Shown piece by piece: positions 34,452 through 43,413 of a stretch of 64,000 bases of DNA. Below the pieces are notes generated by a model. That model ran no database searches, was not told the origin of the DNA, and worked only from the letters and a program-made list of their open reading frames with translations. The stretch lies in NCBI RefSeq assembly GCF_027924605.1, contig NZ_AP027042.1, positions 4,565,524-4,629,523 on the forward strand. Direction: 5' to 3'. This stretch comes from Dyella sp. GSA-30. Lineage in GTDB: Bacteria; Pseudomonadota; Gammaproteobacteria; Xanthomonadales; Rhodanobacteraceae. How positions within the stretch are numbered: the stretch's first letter is position 1; every line of letters starts with the position of its first letter. Made by a program: the position numbers and the translations under genes.

Positions 34452-35036
34452 TCAAGCCCCTGCCGGTTTGATCCGCGTCAGATCGGCAACGAAGTTGGTT
34501 TCCCAGGTTTTCCCGCCATCCTGGGAAAAGGCCTGTTCGTAACGATGCGCGTTCGGCGTGATATTCGACCAGATGCCACGCACCAGAATGGCGCGGCCCT
34601 GATACGACTCCTGGTCATAGAATTCCCCGCGGCCATTCTTGAATTCGCCCACGCTGGGCGTTTCCAGCACACCCTCGTCGCTGCTGGCGAAATACTGTCG
34701 CCACTGATGGCCCGCGGGGTCATACAAGAACAACGTCGTCCCTTGGAAATGCACGCCAGTGCCGTCGGCCTCGATTTCCTCGAGTTGGGCCTTGCCGTTC
34801 CAGACCTTGCGCACGGTAACGGTGCCGTTGAGCTCCATCCAGTCGGACGCTCCGGATAACGGGCTTTTCAGACGTCGGATATGCGTATGCCAGACGCCTA
34901 TATTGAAGTCGAAATCATGTTGCCCATCGGCAGGCGCTGCAACGGATGGCGGGCTCGCCTGATCGGCCCATGCGGGCGCCAAGCCCGTGACCAGCATCGA
35001 TACGGAGAAAATAAACACCTTCGCTAGCGCGTGCAT
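34452..35036 (-). CDS. secreted protein, DUF1579-like
   Basis: 194 residues with a signal peptide ending A-W-A-D. A beta-rich domain follows, with D-F-D-F-N-I-G-V-W-H-T-H and W-M-E-L-N-G-T-V-T-V near its start and F-L-Y-D-P-A-G-H-Q-W later. This resembles DUF1579-like proteins of unknown role. GGAGA supports the ATG at 35036. Confidence 0.65.
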   Translation of the reverse strand: MHALAKVFIFSVSMLVTGLAPAWADQASPPSVAAPADGQHDFDFNIGVWHTHIRRLKSPLSGASDWMELNGTVTVRKVWNGKAQLEEIEADGTGVHFQGTTLFLYDPAGHQWRQYFASSDEGVLETPSVGEFKNGRGEFYDQESYQGRAILVRGIWSNITPNAHRYEQAFSQDGGKTWETNFVADLTRIKPAGA

Positions 35037-35206
35037 GGACAGTCTCCAATAGCCTTTTGGCGTATGAGCTACGCTATCGCCGAGCACTGGCTCGCCGAAA
35101 TGACCACTTTTTGTCCATCTGTCATGACCACTTTGAAATGCCGGCTGGCGTGCCGATGGTCAGCACCATATGCTGAGACTGCGCGCGCCCTCCCACTCAA
35201 AGCCAG

Positions 35207-35752
35207 ATGACAGCCAGTCACTCGACCATCAAAGACGAAGCTCTTGTCCTCGCCTTTGCTCAGGAAGCTGGCCATGACGGATGGAACACCACTGCACTTC
35301 GTCGCTTCTGCTTTGCGCGTGGCCTATCTGCCGAAGAAATGCACGCGCGCTGGCCTGCGGGCGCGCGCAGTCTGGGATGGGATTTGAATCACTACGCCGA
35401 TAACGTCATGTCCGTCCGCTTCGACACGCGGGGGCCTGCACCGCTTTCGGAGATCATCCTGAATCGCTTTAACGACCAGACTCCCATAAAACGAGCTGTG
35501 CGTCGTCTGGCCCAGTCCGATGCCCTCCACCCCGTGGATACGTTGACCCGAACCGCTCAAACCGCCAGGGCGATGTGGCGGTTTCAGGATCGGCCCATGC
35601 CCCGTTCCATTCTGGGTCGACAGTTCAAGACATGGAGTCTCGTTGTGCTCTATAGCGCTTGCGTACTCGTCTGGCTGGCAGATGGCTCGATCTCACAACA
35701 ACTGTTACGCAGAGCCATACGCTTGAGCGTAAAGATTCTCGGGGCTCACTAA
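35207..35752 (+). CDS. COQ9-like protein (tandem copy 1)
   Basis: 181 residues with an N-terminal TetR-like helical region (A-L-V-L-A-F-A-Q-E-A-G-H-D-G-W-N-T-T-A-L). The C-terminal aromatic helix L-Y-S-A-C-V-L-V-W-L-A-D-G-S resembles the lipid-binding helix of COQ9. COQ9 presents ubiquinone intermediates to COQ7. No ubiquinone gene is nearby, so the function here is uncertain. Copy 2 starts 4 bases after the stop. Confidence 0.6.
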   Translation: MTASHSTIKDEALVLAFAQEAGHDGWNTTALRRFCFARGLSAEEMHARWPAGARSLGWDLNHYADNVMSVRFDTRGPAPLSEIILNRFNDQTPIKRAVRRLAQSDALHPVDTLTRTAQTARAMWRFQDRPMPRSILGRQFKTWSLVVLYSACVLVWLADGSISQQLLRRAIRLSVKILGAH

Positions 35753-35755
35753 AAC

Positions 35756-36292
35756 ATGGATTGGAATGCGTTTCCGGCCTCGAATGACCGCCGGCTCTTG
35801 AGCAAGGCATTCGTCGAATGGGTGCCCGAGCATGGTGTGAACCGCAAGACCCTCGCCCTAGCCTCGGAGGCTGTATTCGGCGATGCGATCCGCTGGCGAG
35901 AGATTTTTCCTTCCGGTGCCACAGAGGCTCTCTGGTTCGTAAGTGACGTCTCCGACGCCAGCATGCAAGCTTCCTTCCTGATTACGCCGGCGGGTTGCAT
36001 GGCGGAGGTCATCGATACACGTCTCGACCAGAATCGTTCCATGAAGCGCTTTGTAAAACGTGTCATGCAATACGATCTCCTGCATCCGTTCCAGGCGCTC
36101 GCGCGAATGCAAAGGACGGCGCGAGTCATGTATGCGTGCGTATCGCCCCATAAACGAGCATCCTTTCCAGGTCTCGTATCTCTCAATCTCTTCTATACCG
36201 CCCTGGTATTCCTGTGGCTGATCGACGGATCGCCCAACGATAAGCGCACCAAGACTGCCACCGCGAGGGCCATGCGGATGCTCGGGATTTGA
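35756..36292 (+). CDS. COQ9-like protein (tandem copy 2)
   Basis: 178 residues, a diverged paralogue of the preceding gene. F-V-E-W-V-P-E-H-G-V-N-R-K-T-L-A-L-A-S-E begins the TetR-like part, F-P-S-G-A-T-E-A-L-W-F-V-S-D is typical of COQ9, and L-F-Y-T-A-L-V-F-L-W-L-I-D-G-S is the C-terminal amphipathic helix. Close spacing points to one transcript and perhaps a heterodimer. Confidence 0.65.
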   Translation: MDWNAFPASNDRRLLSKAFVEWVPEHGVNRKTLALASEAVFGDAIRWREIFPSGATEALWFVSDVSDASMQASFLITPAGCMAEVIDTRLDQNRSMKRFVKRVMQYDLLHPFQALARMQRTARVMYACVSPHKRASFPGLVSLNLFYTALVFLWLIDGSPNDKRTKTATARAMRMLGI

Positions 36293-36340
36293 TCCGAGCC
36301 GCATGCGCCTGCGCGCTTCCACGCCACATAAAGGACTAAC

Positions 36341-37201
36341 GTGAGCCATACGATGCAAACCTGGCTTGGCAGGCACCTGAGGGGCCTGATCGCAAGCTCG
36401 GGCCTGTTGCTGAGCGGCTGTGCGACCAGCAACTGCAACATTCTGTCCACCAGCCATTCGTTCGGCTGCAATGCCATGTACGCAGCCCTGGCTGTACCCA
36501 TGGTGCCGGTGGCGCTGGTATCCAATGCGGTGGATGACCAACGCGATAGCGCACGGCGTGCCGAAAAATGGCGTCACCTCCAGGCTGGCGAACCCGATGC
36601 TGTCGCCGCCTGCGTCCTGGGCTGCTACGACCTGCCGGAGAAGCTCAGCAAGGAAACCGAACACGCGGTCTACGAACACAGCGTCGAACACGTCATCACC
36701 TGGTGGGGCGACCATCCCCTGCCCTCGCAGATGCCGGCGTTGATGAAAGCGTATTACTACAAGGGGGCGACGATGATGGCTTCCGACCCAGTCCAGGCGG
36801 AGCTCTATCTGCGTAAGGCGGCGGCGCTGTCGGTAAATCCGCAAATAACGCCTGCATTGAACTCTCGTGAGTTCGGCGCCTATCGCAACAATCTGTCGTA
36901 CTACAACGAGCTGGCCGAAGACATCCAGGCCAACCTGATCGTGCTGCGCTATCGCGGCATACCCGGTCGCGAACCCGATCCCGCCGTGCTGAAGGATCGC
37001 TGCCAGGCCATCGCAGCATGGCCGCCTGCCTGGATGGACAGTGAGGCGAAGTACAACCTGCAATTGGCCTGCGCTTTCGCGTATATGAGGCAGTTCGAAG
37101 GGAAGCTGGCTCCCTCCGGCGTCCCTGCGATGATCGATGGCGTTGTCGATCCTTTACTGCCTCCGAAGGGAGATGGTAGCGCTTCGAATGGTCGCGACTG
37201 A
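36341..37201 (+). CDS. lipoprotein of unknown function
   Basis: 286 residues. The lipobox is L-L-L-S-G-C (Cys about 27), so the protein should be lipid-anchored. A short hydrophobic segment lies near 46-62. The rest is helical with possible TPR-like character (Y-Y-Y-K-G-A-T-M-M, A-E-L-Y-L-R-K-A-A-A-L). The GTG start has AAGGA at ideal spacing. The last four codons and the stop lie inside a palindromic repeat, so the C-terminus was probably altered by its insertion. Confidence 0.75.
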   Translation: MSHTMQTWLGRHLRGLIASSGLLLSGCATSNCNILSTSHSFGCNAMYAALAVPMVPVALVSNAVDDQRDSARRAEKWRHLQAGEPDAVAACVLGCYDLPEKLSKETEHAVYEHSVEHVITWWGDHPLPSQMPALMKAYYYKGATMMASDPVQAELYLRKAAALSVNPQITPALNSREFGAYRNNLSYYNELAEDIQANLIVLRYRGIPGREPDPAVLKDRCQAIAAWPPAWMDSEAKYNLQLACAFAYMRQFEGKLAPSGVPAMIDGVVDPLLPPKGDGSASNGRD

Positions 37202-37261
37202 AGTCGCTCCTACAAGATAGCGAGGCTTGTCCTAGTTTGTAGGAGCGACTTCAGTCGCGAC
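37191..37261. repeat. REP-type inverted repeat (GTAGGAGCGACTTCAGTCGC)
   Basis: Perfect 24-base inverted arms (37191-37214 and 37238-37261) are separated by 23 bases. The sequence is the well-known REP-like motif of Pseudomonas and Xanthomonadales genomes. Its left arm supplies the stop codon of the upstream lipoprotein gene. Confidence 0.9.
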
Positions 37262-37311
37262 AAGCCGTGACGCAAACGCGCGTTGCAGCCGAGCCCTTCA
37301 GCGCGAGCGCA

Positions 37312-38433
37312 TTACCGCCCCATCCGCCGCAGCCACCGATAATGCGAAGCGATACCAGCCCCAAACGAGAGATTGGCCCGATACGGCACGCCATATTCAA
37401 GACAGGCCGTCTCCACCACCCGCGAAATCGCCGGATAGTGAACATGGCAAACGCGCGGAAACAGGTGATGCTCGATCTGAAAGTTCAAGCCACCGACCAA
37501 CCAGGTAATCAGCCGGCTATCGCGCGAAAAGTTCACCGTCGTCTCTAGCTGGTGGATCGCCCAGGGCTTGTCCATACGCCCGGCTTCATTAGCGACCGGA
37601 AACGAGGCTTCTTCCACCACATGCGCCAGCTGAAATACCAGCGCGAGCAGCAAGCCCGCGACCATCGCGGTAATCGTGTAATACAGCAACACCGCACCAA
37701 TCGAATGAAAGACAAGCGGCAGCGCAAAGGCAAGACCAAAGAACACCACCTTGCCCAGCACGAAAACTGCCAGTTCCTTGCCCCGCGGCCGCGGCATCGG
37801 GCGCTTGCCGATGGTGGCGGTGGCAATATCACGAAAATCGTCATGCAGATGCCAGCTCACCGCGGTGAAGCCGTAGAGCACCCACAGATAGATATGTTGC
37901 CAGCGATGATGCCAGTGACGCTTCTGTCCCGGCGAAAACCGCGCCAACGCCCCCAGGTTGATATCGCTGTCGTACTCGTCGATGTTGACGTAGGTATGGT
38001 GGAAGTGTGCGTGCTTCCAATGCCAGATATACGAACTGCCACCCACCAGATCGAGCGTGCGAGCCAACCACTTGTTGACCGAGCGACGCTCCGAATACGC
38101 CTGGTGGCCGGCATCGTGCTGAATATTGAAGCCGATCTGCGCCATGGTGATGCCTAGCGCAACACTAAGCAGCAGCCCCTGCCACCACGTCGCCGCAAAG
38201 AACACGAGTGACACGTACGAGAAGACGAAAGCAACAAGGATGACCGCCGTCTTCAGGTACATCCGCCCGCTGTCGCGCTGCTTGTGCTCGCTTTGACTGA
38301 AATAATCATCCACCCGCCGCCTCAGCTCACGATGGAAAGCGTTGTCGCCGCTGAACTTCAGCCGGTCCGCGGGGGCGTCCACGGACGGGTGTCGAACGGC
38401 GTCGGCCGTTCGACGGGATGACTCAGGGGACAT
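37312..38433 (-). CDS. membrane fatty-acid desaturase (front-end / acyl-lipid type)
   Basis: 373 residues with about four membrane helices and three His boxes: H-D-A-G-H (about 110), H-A-H-F-H-H (about 145) and Q-I-E-H-H (about 335). These bind the di-iron centre that introduces double bonds into fatty-acyl chains. Q-I-E-H-H is typical of front-end and linoleoyl-CoA-type desaturases. No fused cytochrome b5 domain is seen. The ribosome-binding site is weak. Confidence 0.92.
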   Translation of the reverse strand: MSPESSRRTADAVRHPSVDAPADRLKFSGDNAFHRELRRRVDDYFSQSEHKQRDSGRMYLKTAVILVAFVFSYVSLVFFAATWWQGLLLSVALGITMAQIGFNIQHDAGHQAYSERRSVNKWLARTLDLVGGSSYIWHWKHAHFHHTYVNIDEYDSDINLGALARFSPGQKRHWHHRWQHIYLWVLYGFTAVSWHLHDDFRDIATATIGKRPMPRPRGKELAVFVLGKVVFFGLAFALPLVFHSIGAVLLYYTITAMVAGLLLALVFQLAHVVEEASFPVANEAGRMDKPWAIHQLETTVNFSRDSRLITWLVGGLNFQIEHHLFPRVCHVHYPAISRVVETACLEYGVPYRANLSFGAGIASHYRWLRRMGR

Positions 38434-38680
38434 GGCGTGCGCTCAGAGGATGTGAGCGCATGGTAGTTGATATGAGGGTAAGAGCGTGTTGTGGTGCCAT
38501 TGGAGGGATAAGCGTCGGGATGTAGCCGCTCAAGGCCCTGGGTCCTGGCTGGAATGGGTCGTTCCATGGTCCTCGCCCGCCATGACGCCTAATCTGGATA
38601 AGGAAAAAGGCAGCCACTTTCGCGCTCTTGTGAGCCCATGCAAGCACGCAAGATCAAAACCACTGTGGTTCCAAGGAAGC

Positions 38681-39355
38681 TCAGCGAACGATGGGCAAAC
38701 CAATAGCACAAAAAAAATCTTCGAATTCTCTATCAAACATCGCTCCTTCCAGAGCGCCTCCGCGAAGAAACAGGACTTTTCCGGTCTTCACATCAATCAC
38801 CTCCGCGTCATAGGCACCTGTTTCCCAAACGGTGATTCGAGCAACCACTGTTGGCGTATCCACATCTAGTCGAACGGAAGGATTGCCCGATGGCTCACTT
38901 CGAGTAACCTCGATAGTCGTCCCATCCATTTCATTTTTCTCAGCCAATCCTTTAGACCAGTCTACAAATAGCTCAAGCATGGAATTTTCCCAGCGCGTGA
39001 CATCTTGTTCGCCATACGCCAGATCCTCGTTGCCGTGGCCACGTTCCGTCTTTCTTTTTCGCTTGGCGGCGTCGGACCAGTCAGCAAGAAACACCATTAG
39101 TACCAAGAATCCGTAAAGCGACACACCTCCTATAACCGCACGCCAAAACCCCCGCTCCCACCAAGCTACTAACGATAAAAGCAAGATCAGAAAAAAAACG
39201 TAACGAAGATGCAAGCTGCGGATATATCGATGCACCGACTTTTCATCAGGAAGATCGATCAATTTAGGCCTTTTTACCATCCCAGCAATCCGTCTATTAA
39301 CTCCGCCATTTGTTATCTTGACAACGATCCTCCTGAAGAGGACCGTCGCGTCCAT
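38681..39355 (-). CDS. hypothetical membrane protein in the AT-rich patch
   Basis: 224 residues. Two hydrophobic helices (F-F-L-I-L-L-L-S-L-V-A-W and L-Y-G-F-L-V-L-M-V-F-L) are followed by a charged linker. The soluble end, A-E-V-I-D-V-K-T-G-K-V-L-F-L-R-G, resembles small immunity-type domains. The start may be 39355, 8 bases after the previous stop, or 39280. Base composition is clearly more AT-rich than the surroundings. Confidence 0.6.
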   Translation of the reverse strand: MDATVLFRRIVVKITNGGVNRRIAGMVKRPKLIDLPDEKSVHRYIRSLHLRYVFFLILLLSLVAWWERGFWRAVIGGVSLYGFLVLMVFLADWSDAAKRKRKTERGHGNEDLAYGEQDVTRWENSMLELFVDWSKGLAEKNEMDGTTIEVTRSEPSGNPSVRLDVDTPTVVARITVWETGAYDAEVIDVKTGKVLFLRGGALEGAMFDREFEDFFCAIGLPIVR

Positions 39356-39362
39356 AAACCAC

Positions 39363-40151
39363 TTATTTTTGCTTCTGCAACGCATAGTTCTGGTTCTTTA
39401 CCTCATGACCAACCCAGTTGACTGGTGCAATGGAACCAGACAGTAGTACGTAGTAAGCGCTGCGACTGACGCACTTGTCGCCACCAAGCTGGGGGAGCAA
39501 CAGTGCGACCCCGGTCAATCCAATTTGATATCCATAACCGGCCACCCTTAAGTAGTGAAAAAATGCATCTATCCTCCTGCCCGAGGATTCTTCGATCATC
39601 CCTTGCCTGAGTGCAAGGTCTACATCTTCCGTGCCATATACGTCATTGCTCATCGCTTTCTGGGGTAGCTCGCTCTTACCTGAATACAACTCCAGCTTGA
39701 GCTCTTCGCGAGGATGGACCGTCCTATAACCTTCCCACCATGAAGAAAGAGAAGATTCATATGACTCCCCCACCCTTGGGTTCGCGCCCGAAAAATAGCC
39801 GCCACGCTTCATCATCAACCATAATATAGAGTTGATAGCGTCATCCTTCCTTGCCAATAGCGAAGGCATCTTTATCTTTTTAAAAAACCCCGGCGCAACT
39901 CTTTTATTTCTATAAACGCACCATAGAAATATCTGAGTTTTTCCAGAACTCATTCCATCACTTGAGTGACTAATGAAATCCGCATCGCCAGGCAAAAATG
40001 AATTCGTTAAAGAATCAAGATACGAATAATTAAAAACGGCATCAGGAAAGTTGCATCCAATCTCATCACCCACGCCGCCCGCAAAAACGGGACTCCCGCT
40101 TCCTACGAAAATAAAAAATAGCACCGTCAAAAAAAATAATTTCTTAATCAT
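39363..40151 (-). CDS. secreted hypothetical protein in the AT-rich patch
   Basis: 262 residues with a strong signal peptide (L-F-F-L-T-V-L-F-F-I-F-V, cleavage near V-F-A-G). Several Cys are present, and a region near residues 190-215 (E-S-S-G-R-R-I-D-A-F-F-H-Y-L-R-V-A-G) is reminiscent of one Sel1/TPR turn. GGTGAG supports the ATG at 40151. The AT-rich base composition suggests acquisition from elsewhere. It is followed directly by the membrane-protein gene. Confidence 0.65.
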   Translation of the reverse strand: MIKKLFFLTVLFFIFVGSGSPVFAGGVGDEIGCNFPDAVFNYSYLDSLTNSFLPGDADFISHSSDGMSSGKTQIFLWCVYRNKRVAPGFFKKIKMPSLLARKDDAINSILWLMMKRGGYFSGANPRVGESYESSLSSWWEGYRTVHPREELKLELYSGKSELPQKAMSNDVYGTEDVDLALRQGMIEESSGRRIDAFFHYLRVAGYGYQIGLTGVALLLPQLGGDKCVSRSAYYVLLSGSIAPVNWVGHEVKNQNYALQKQK

Positions 40152-40255
40152 TACACTCACCACTCGCGATTAAGCTACGCAACATAACAGCAGCAAAGGC
40201 CTCCGTGCCTGGCATTTTTTTGCACGACAATGGCAAAAAAGTAAAACCGGATCTT

Positions 40256-40705
40256 CTAATCCGACTTGTTAATTTCAGGCGATGCAAGAAGACTCCGATA
40301 GGCATCTATCTCGAAAAAAATAACCTTTTTCTGAGGTGATATGTCATCACGTTCGAATCGATACTTACTCAGTGATCTCTTTGCGCTCTCTACCAAGATT
40401 CTCGTAGACGAATATTTGACAACCTCTATATTTCTCGCCTCTCCATCCCGGTCGATATCAAAGGCAAACAGCACACAGCCGTATGTCCTGTTGGGCCCTA
40501 AAAATCCAGCGGGAACGCGAAATCTCGACTCGTTCAAAACCAACAAGCGAGTTGACTCAATCACTTTCTCGTAGCTTTTATAGCCACACCGATCTGCCCT
40601 CGCGCGAGCATCGGAGGTTGGCTGGGCATGCACGCCTGTAGATCCGAGCATCAAAAACGCCATCAACAAACACGGGCGAACGACCTGCCCCATTGCTCTG
40701 ACCAT
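40256..40705 (-). CDS. secreted TonB C-terminal-domain-like protein
   Basis: 149 residues with a signal peptide ending V-H-A-Q. A domain follows with C-V-L-F-A-F-D-I-D-R-D-G-E-A, then N-I-E-V-V-K-Y-S and A-K-R-S-L-S-K-Y-R-F. This is the beta-alpha-beta pattern of TonB C-terminal domains. It lacks TonB's membrane anchor and Pro-rich linker, so it is a periplasmic relative of unknown role. GGGAGGG precedes the ATG. Confidence 0.7.
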   Translation of the reverse strand: MVRAMGQVVRPCLLMAFLMLGSTGVHAQPTSDARARADRCGYKSYEKVIESTRLLVLNESRFRVPAGFLGPNRTYGCVLFAFDIDRDGEARNIEVVKYSSTRILVESAKRSLSKYRFERDDISPQKKVIFFEIDAYRSLLASPEINKSD

Positions 40706-41032
40706 GCGCCCTCCCCCATAAGATGCAGGCCCGAATCGCGAGGAAAATGCAGCAATGCGACCCTGGGACGTCCAGAATTATCAGCATTCGCAATATCTTG
40801 CGCAACAGAATTCCTTTTCACCCCATGCGCCAGCGTAAGTGATGGCATCAACGCCCCTCGACAGAAGCCGGCTATATCACTGGGCCCGGAAGGTCGCAGC
40901 GCCGCGCCGGCCACGGGATAGGACATTCGGAGATCTTGATGACACCCAAACCTGTATGGCCGCGCTTGATGCCTTCCGGCAACCTACGCTGATTGGTTCT
41001 GAGATCAGCTCGCGCCAGGCCCATCGGGCACA
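40706..41032. other. 327-base gap with no gene recognised
   Basis: The region lies between the divergently placed 3' end of the HD-domain gene and the start of the TonB-like gene. No frame has a convincing start, composition or homology. It probably carries the promoter of the minus-strand TonB-like gene. No repeat was seen. Confidence 0.4.
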
Positions 41033-41593
41033 TCACCCCATCGACTTCGATACCTGCAGAAGAACCGGGCGGTAGTGCTCCAATCCTGGCACCTGCAACT
41101 GCGGAATCTTGGCTTCGTCATCCCAACGACGAAGCCCCACGGCCGTCTTCGCATTCGGCAAAGCTTCGAATACGGCCACTTCATGAGGTTCCATGGGACC
41201 GCCCTGAATAAGCAGGCTTTCGATGGACGCTGGCGACAACCGCGCGATGTAACCGGGATCCGTCGAGCAGAGATAGCGCTTGGCGGCAACGTGCAGGCGT
41301 ACCGTTTCAGTGACGTCCTCGCCGAACCAACGAGACAAATAGGCGGCAGCCAGTTCTTCGTGACCACCGTCCACGCCGTGTTGCGCAATGTCTTCGGGCA
41401 ACCCGTGCAGCATGTGCCCGATGTCGTGCAGCAGCGCCGCGGCCACCGTTGCCGGGGCGGCACGAGACTGCTCGGCGAAATAGGCGCACTGCAAACAATG
41501 CTCGAGTACGGAAACCGGTTCGCCAAAATAGGCCGCTTTACCTTGTCCCGATAACAGACCTAACAGCTTATCTACATGTTCGCCTTGCGCCAT
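41033..41593 (-). CDS. PhnZ-like HD-domain mixed-valent di-iron oxygenase
   Basis: 186 residues with the HD motif L-L-H-D-I-G-H. Residues Y22, E25, H32, H56, D57, H78, H101, K105 and D158 fall at the spacing I recall for PhnZ (Y24, E27, H34, H58, D59, H80, H104, K108, D161). These bind substrate and the Fe(II)/Fe(III) pair that cleaves the C-P bond of 2-amino-1-hydroxyethylphosphonate. No PhnY or phosphonate transporter is nearby, so a different substrate (an inositol- or polyol-like alcohol) is also possible. Confidence 0.78.
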   Translation of the reverse strand: MAQGEHVDKLLGLLSGQGKAAYFGEPVSVLEHCLQCAYFAEQSRAAPATVAAALLHDIGHMLHGLPEDIAQHGVDGGHEELAAAYLSRWFGEDVTETVRLHVAAKRYLCSTDPGYIARLSPASIESLLIQGGPMEPHEVAVFEALPNAKTAVGLRRWDDEAKIPQLQVPGLEHYRPVLLQVSKSMG

Positions 41594-41855
41594 CAGCTTG
41601 CTCCACAGTTAACCCAGCCCACCGGACGACGAAGACGTCGCTTGCCGGCGGAGCGAAAGCCCATAGTTGACTAACCCCGAATTGCGGATAAGGCACGGAC
41701 AGCTAGACGACCGAACCTTCCTGTCTATGCTCCTGCACTTAGTCATGTCCTATTCGCTGGGAAGACGCGCCGGCCACCTGTTCGCGTTATGCCCCCTCTT
41801 TCCCACAACCGCAAAACCATGCACCCTAACTGCTGTACTCCAGGGGGAGACGGAC

Positions 41856-43358
41856 ATGCGCAAGACATGGCTTTTCATCGCGCTCATGGCCCTGCCGGGC
41901 TTGGCGCTGGCGTCGGTATCCAAACCATCGGCTCCGGTCGCAACCGACAGCATGGCGGCCATCCACGGCAAGCTGGCCGAAGCGGTCAAGCTGGAACAAA
42001 GCGGTGACTCGGTTGCCTCCATGGCGCTATTGCAGGAAGCCCTGCAGTCACCTGCATTCGCCAAGCTGCCTCCAAACGAACAGCAGGCCGCCCTGTTTCT
42101 TAGCGGCGCCATCGACTATGACCGCGGTGATTACAAGGCCGCCCACGAATTTCTGGTCAAGGCCACCGATATCCCGTTGCCGATGCTGCCTGCGTGGCAG
42201 GTTCGCCTGGATGCCGCGTTCCGGATGCGGGACTATCGCGATGCCGCCCGTTGCGTTGCGACGATAGCCAGACAATGGCCAAACGAGCTTGGCGGCATAG
42301 AAGATCACATGCTTTATGCCATAAAGCACGAACTCGATATCGCCGATGCCTCCAATGAGGAACTCGTGCTGCTCGAAGCCTTATTCGATGCACACTGGTC
42401 CGACCAGAACGGATACGGCGACACTTATTGGTTCGAGTTGACGCGCCTGCTTATCGAAAAGGGCGCCATCGCCAAGGCGACCATCGTGGCCAAGAGCATC
42501 CATTCGGCGCGCATGGCCGTAGCGATGCGCATCGATAAACGTTTCGATGTGGTAGTTCAGGCGAACAAGGATGCTTTCGACATCGACCGCATGGCGGCGG
42601 CGGAAATCCAACAGGCTGAAATGGTTTCCAAGCAACATCCCGACAAGCTGGCCCCGCTGGTACACCTGCAAGATCTGTTGAATGACAAACTGCAATACCA
42701 GCGTGTCATCGCCATCACTGACGACACTGCGGCCAAAGTCGCCGGCGACAAAGGTCCGGAACTGTATTCCGATTACGACGGTTTCTATACCTGGATGCTC
42801 AATCGGCGCAGCGCAGCGCTGGAAGGTCTGGGGCGCTGGGACGAAGCCGCCACCCAACTCGCCAGCGCGGCCCAGCTCTCCGAGGACGGCCACGTCAACG
42901 TCAGCCAGGTGCTGAACCTCGCCAACCTCGACGCCAACCTCCTTCGCCCCCAGGACGCCATGGATGCGCTGAAAACGCTGGGAGAGCCCAGTGCCTTCGG
43001 CCGCATGCAGTTGGAGAAGGTCATGCTGAAGATTGCGGTACAGCAAAAAGACGAAGCCGGCATTGCCGAACACATGACCTATCTACGCAATAACCGCAAC
43101 GAAGCCATTGCCACATGGCAGGACGCCTTGCTGATGGTGGGTGACGAAGACGCCGCTGCCGATCTGTTGATCGAACGCCTGCACAACCCGAAATGGCGCA
43201 ATGACGCCCTTGTTGAAATGCAGGACTACCTCGACACGCCGGTTTCGCCGTTCTATCGAGATGTCGAGAAACATCGGAAGAATGTGATCAAGCGCCCGAA
43301 GGTGCGTGAGGCAGTGAATGAAGTGGGACGAATCGAGTCATTTCATTTGGCGTCCTGA
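41856..43358 (+). CDS. secreted helical repeat protein (paralogue 1)
   Basis: 500 residues with a signal peptide (W-L-F-I-A-L-M-A-L-P-G-L-A-L-A). A long, mostly helical TPR-like body follows, with G-D-Y-K-A-A-H-E-F-L-V-K-A as a typical helix pair. The end, R-I-E-S-F-H-L-A, is shared with the paralogue at 48267. The function is unknown. A perfect AGGGGGAG ribosome-binding site supports the ATG at 41856. The M50 protease follows 55 bases later. Confidence 0.78.
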   Translation: MRKTWLFIALMALPGLALASVSKPSAPVATDSMAAIHGKLAEAVKLEQSGDSVASMALLQEALQSPAFAKLPPNEQQAALFLSGAIDYDRGDYKAAHEFLVKATDIPLPMLPAWQVRLDAAFRMRDYRDAARCVATIARQWPNELGGIEDHMLYAIKHELDIADASNEELVLLEALFDAHWSDQNGYGDTYWFELTRLLIEKGAIAKATIVAKSIHSARMAVAMRIDKRFDVVVQANKDAFDIDRMAAAEIQQAEMVSKQHPDKLAPLVHLQDLLNDKLQYQRVIAITDDTAAKVAGDKGPELYSDYDGFYTWMLNRRSAALEGLGRWDEAATQLASAAQLSEDGHVNVSQVLNLANLDANLLRPQDAMDALKTLGEPSAFGRMQLEKVMLKIAVQQKDEAGIAEHMTYLRNNRNEAIATWQDALLMVGDEDAAADLLIERLHNPKWRNDALVEMQDYLDTPVSPFYRDVEKHRKNVIKRPKVREAVNEVGRIESFHLAS

Positions 43359-43413
43359 AAGGATGGGCTGCCACATGACATCACACCGTATCAAGGAATG
43401 AACTACGCGCGCC

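Noticed and set aside
41033-41593. Ordinary HD phosphohydrolase
   Set aside because: The extra Tyr, Glu, Lys and His residues at PhnZ spacing make an oxygenase of the PhnZ type more likely.
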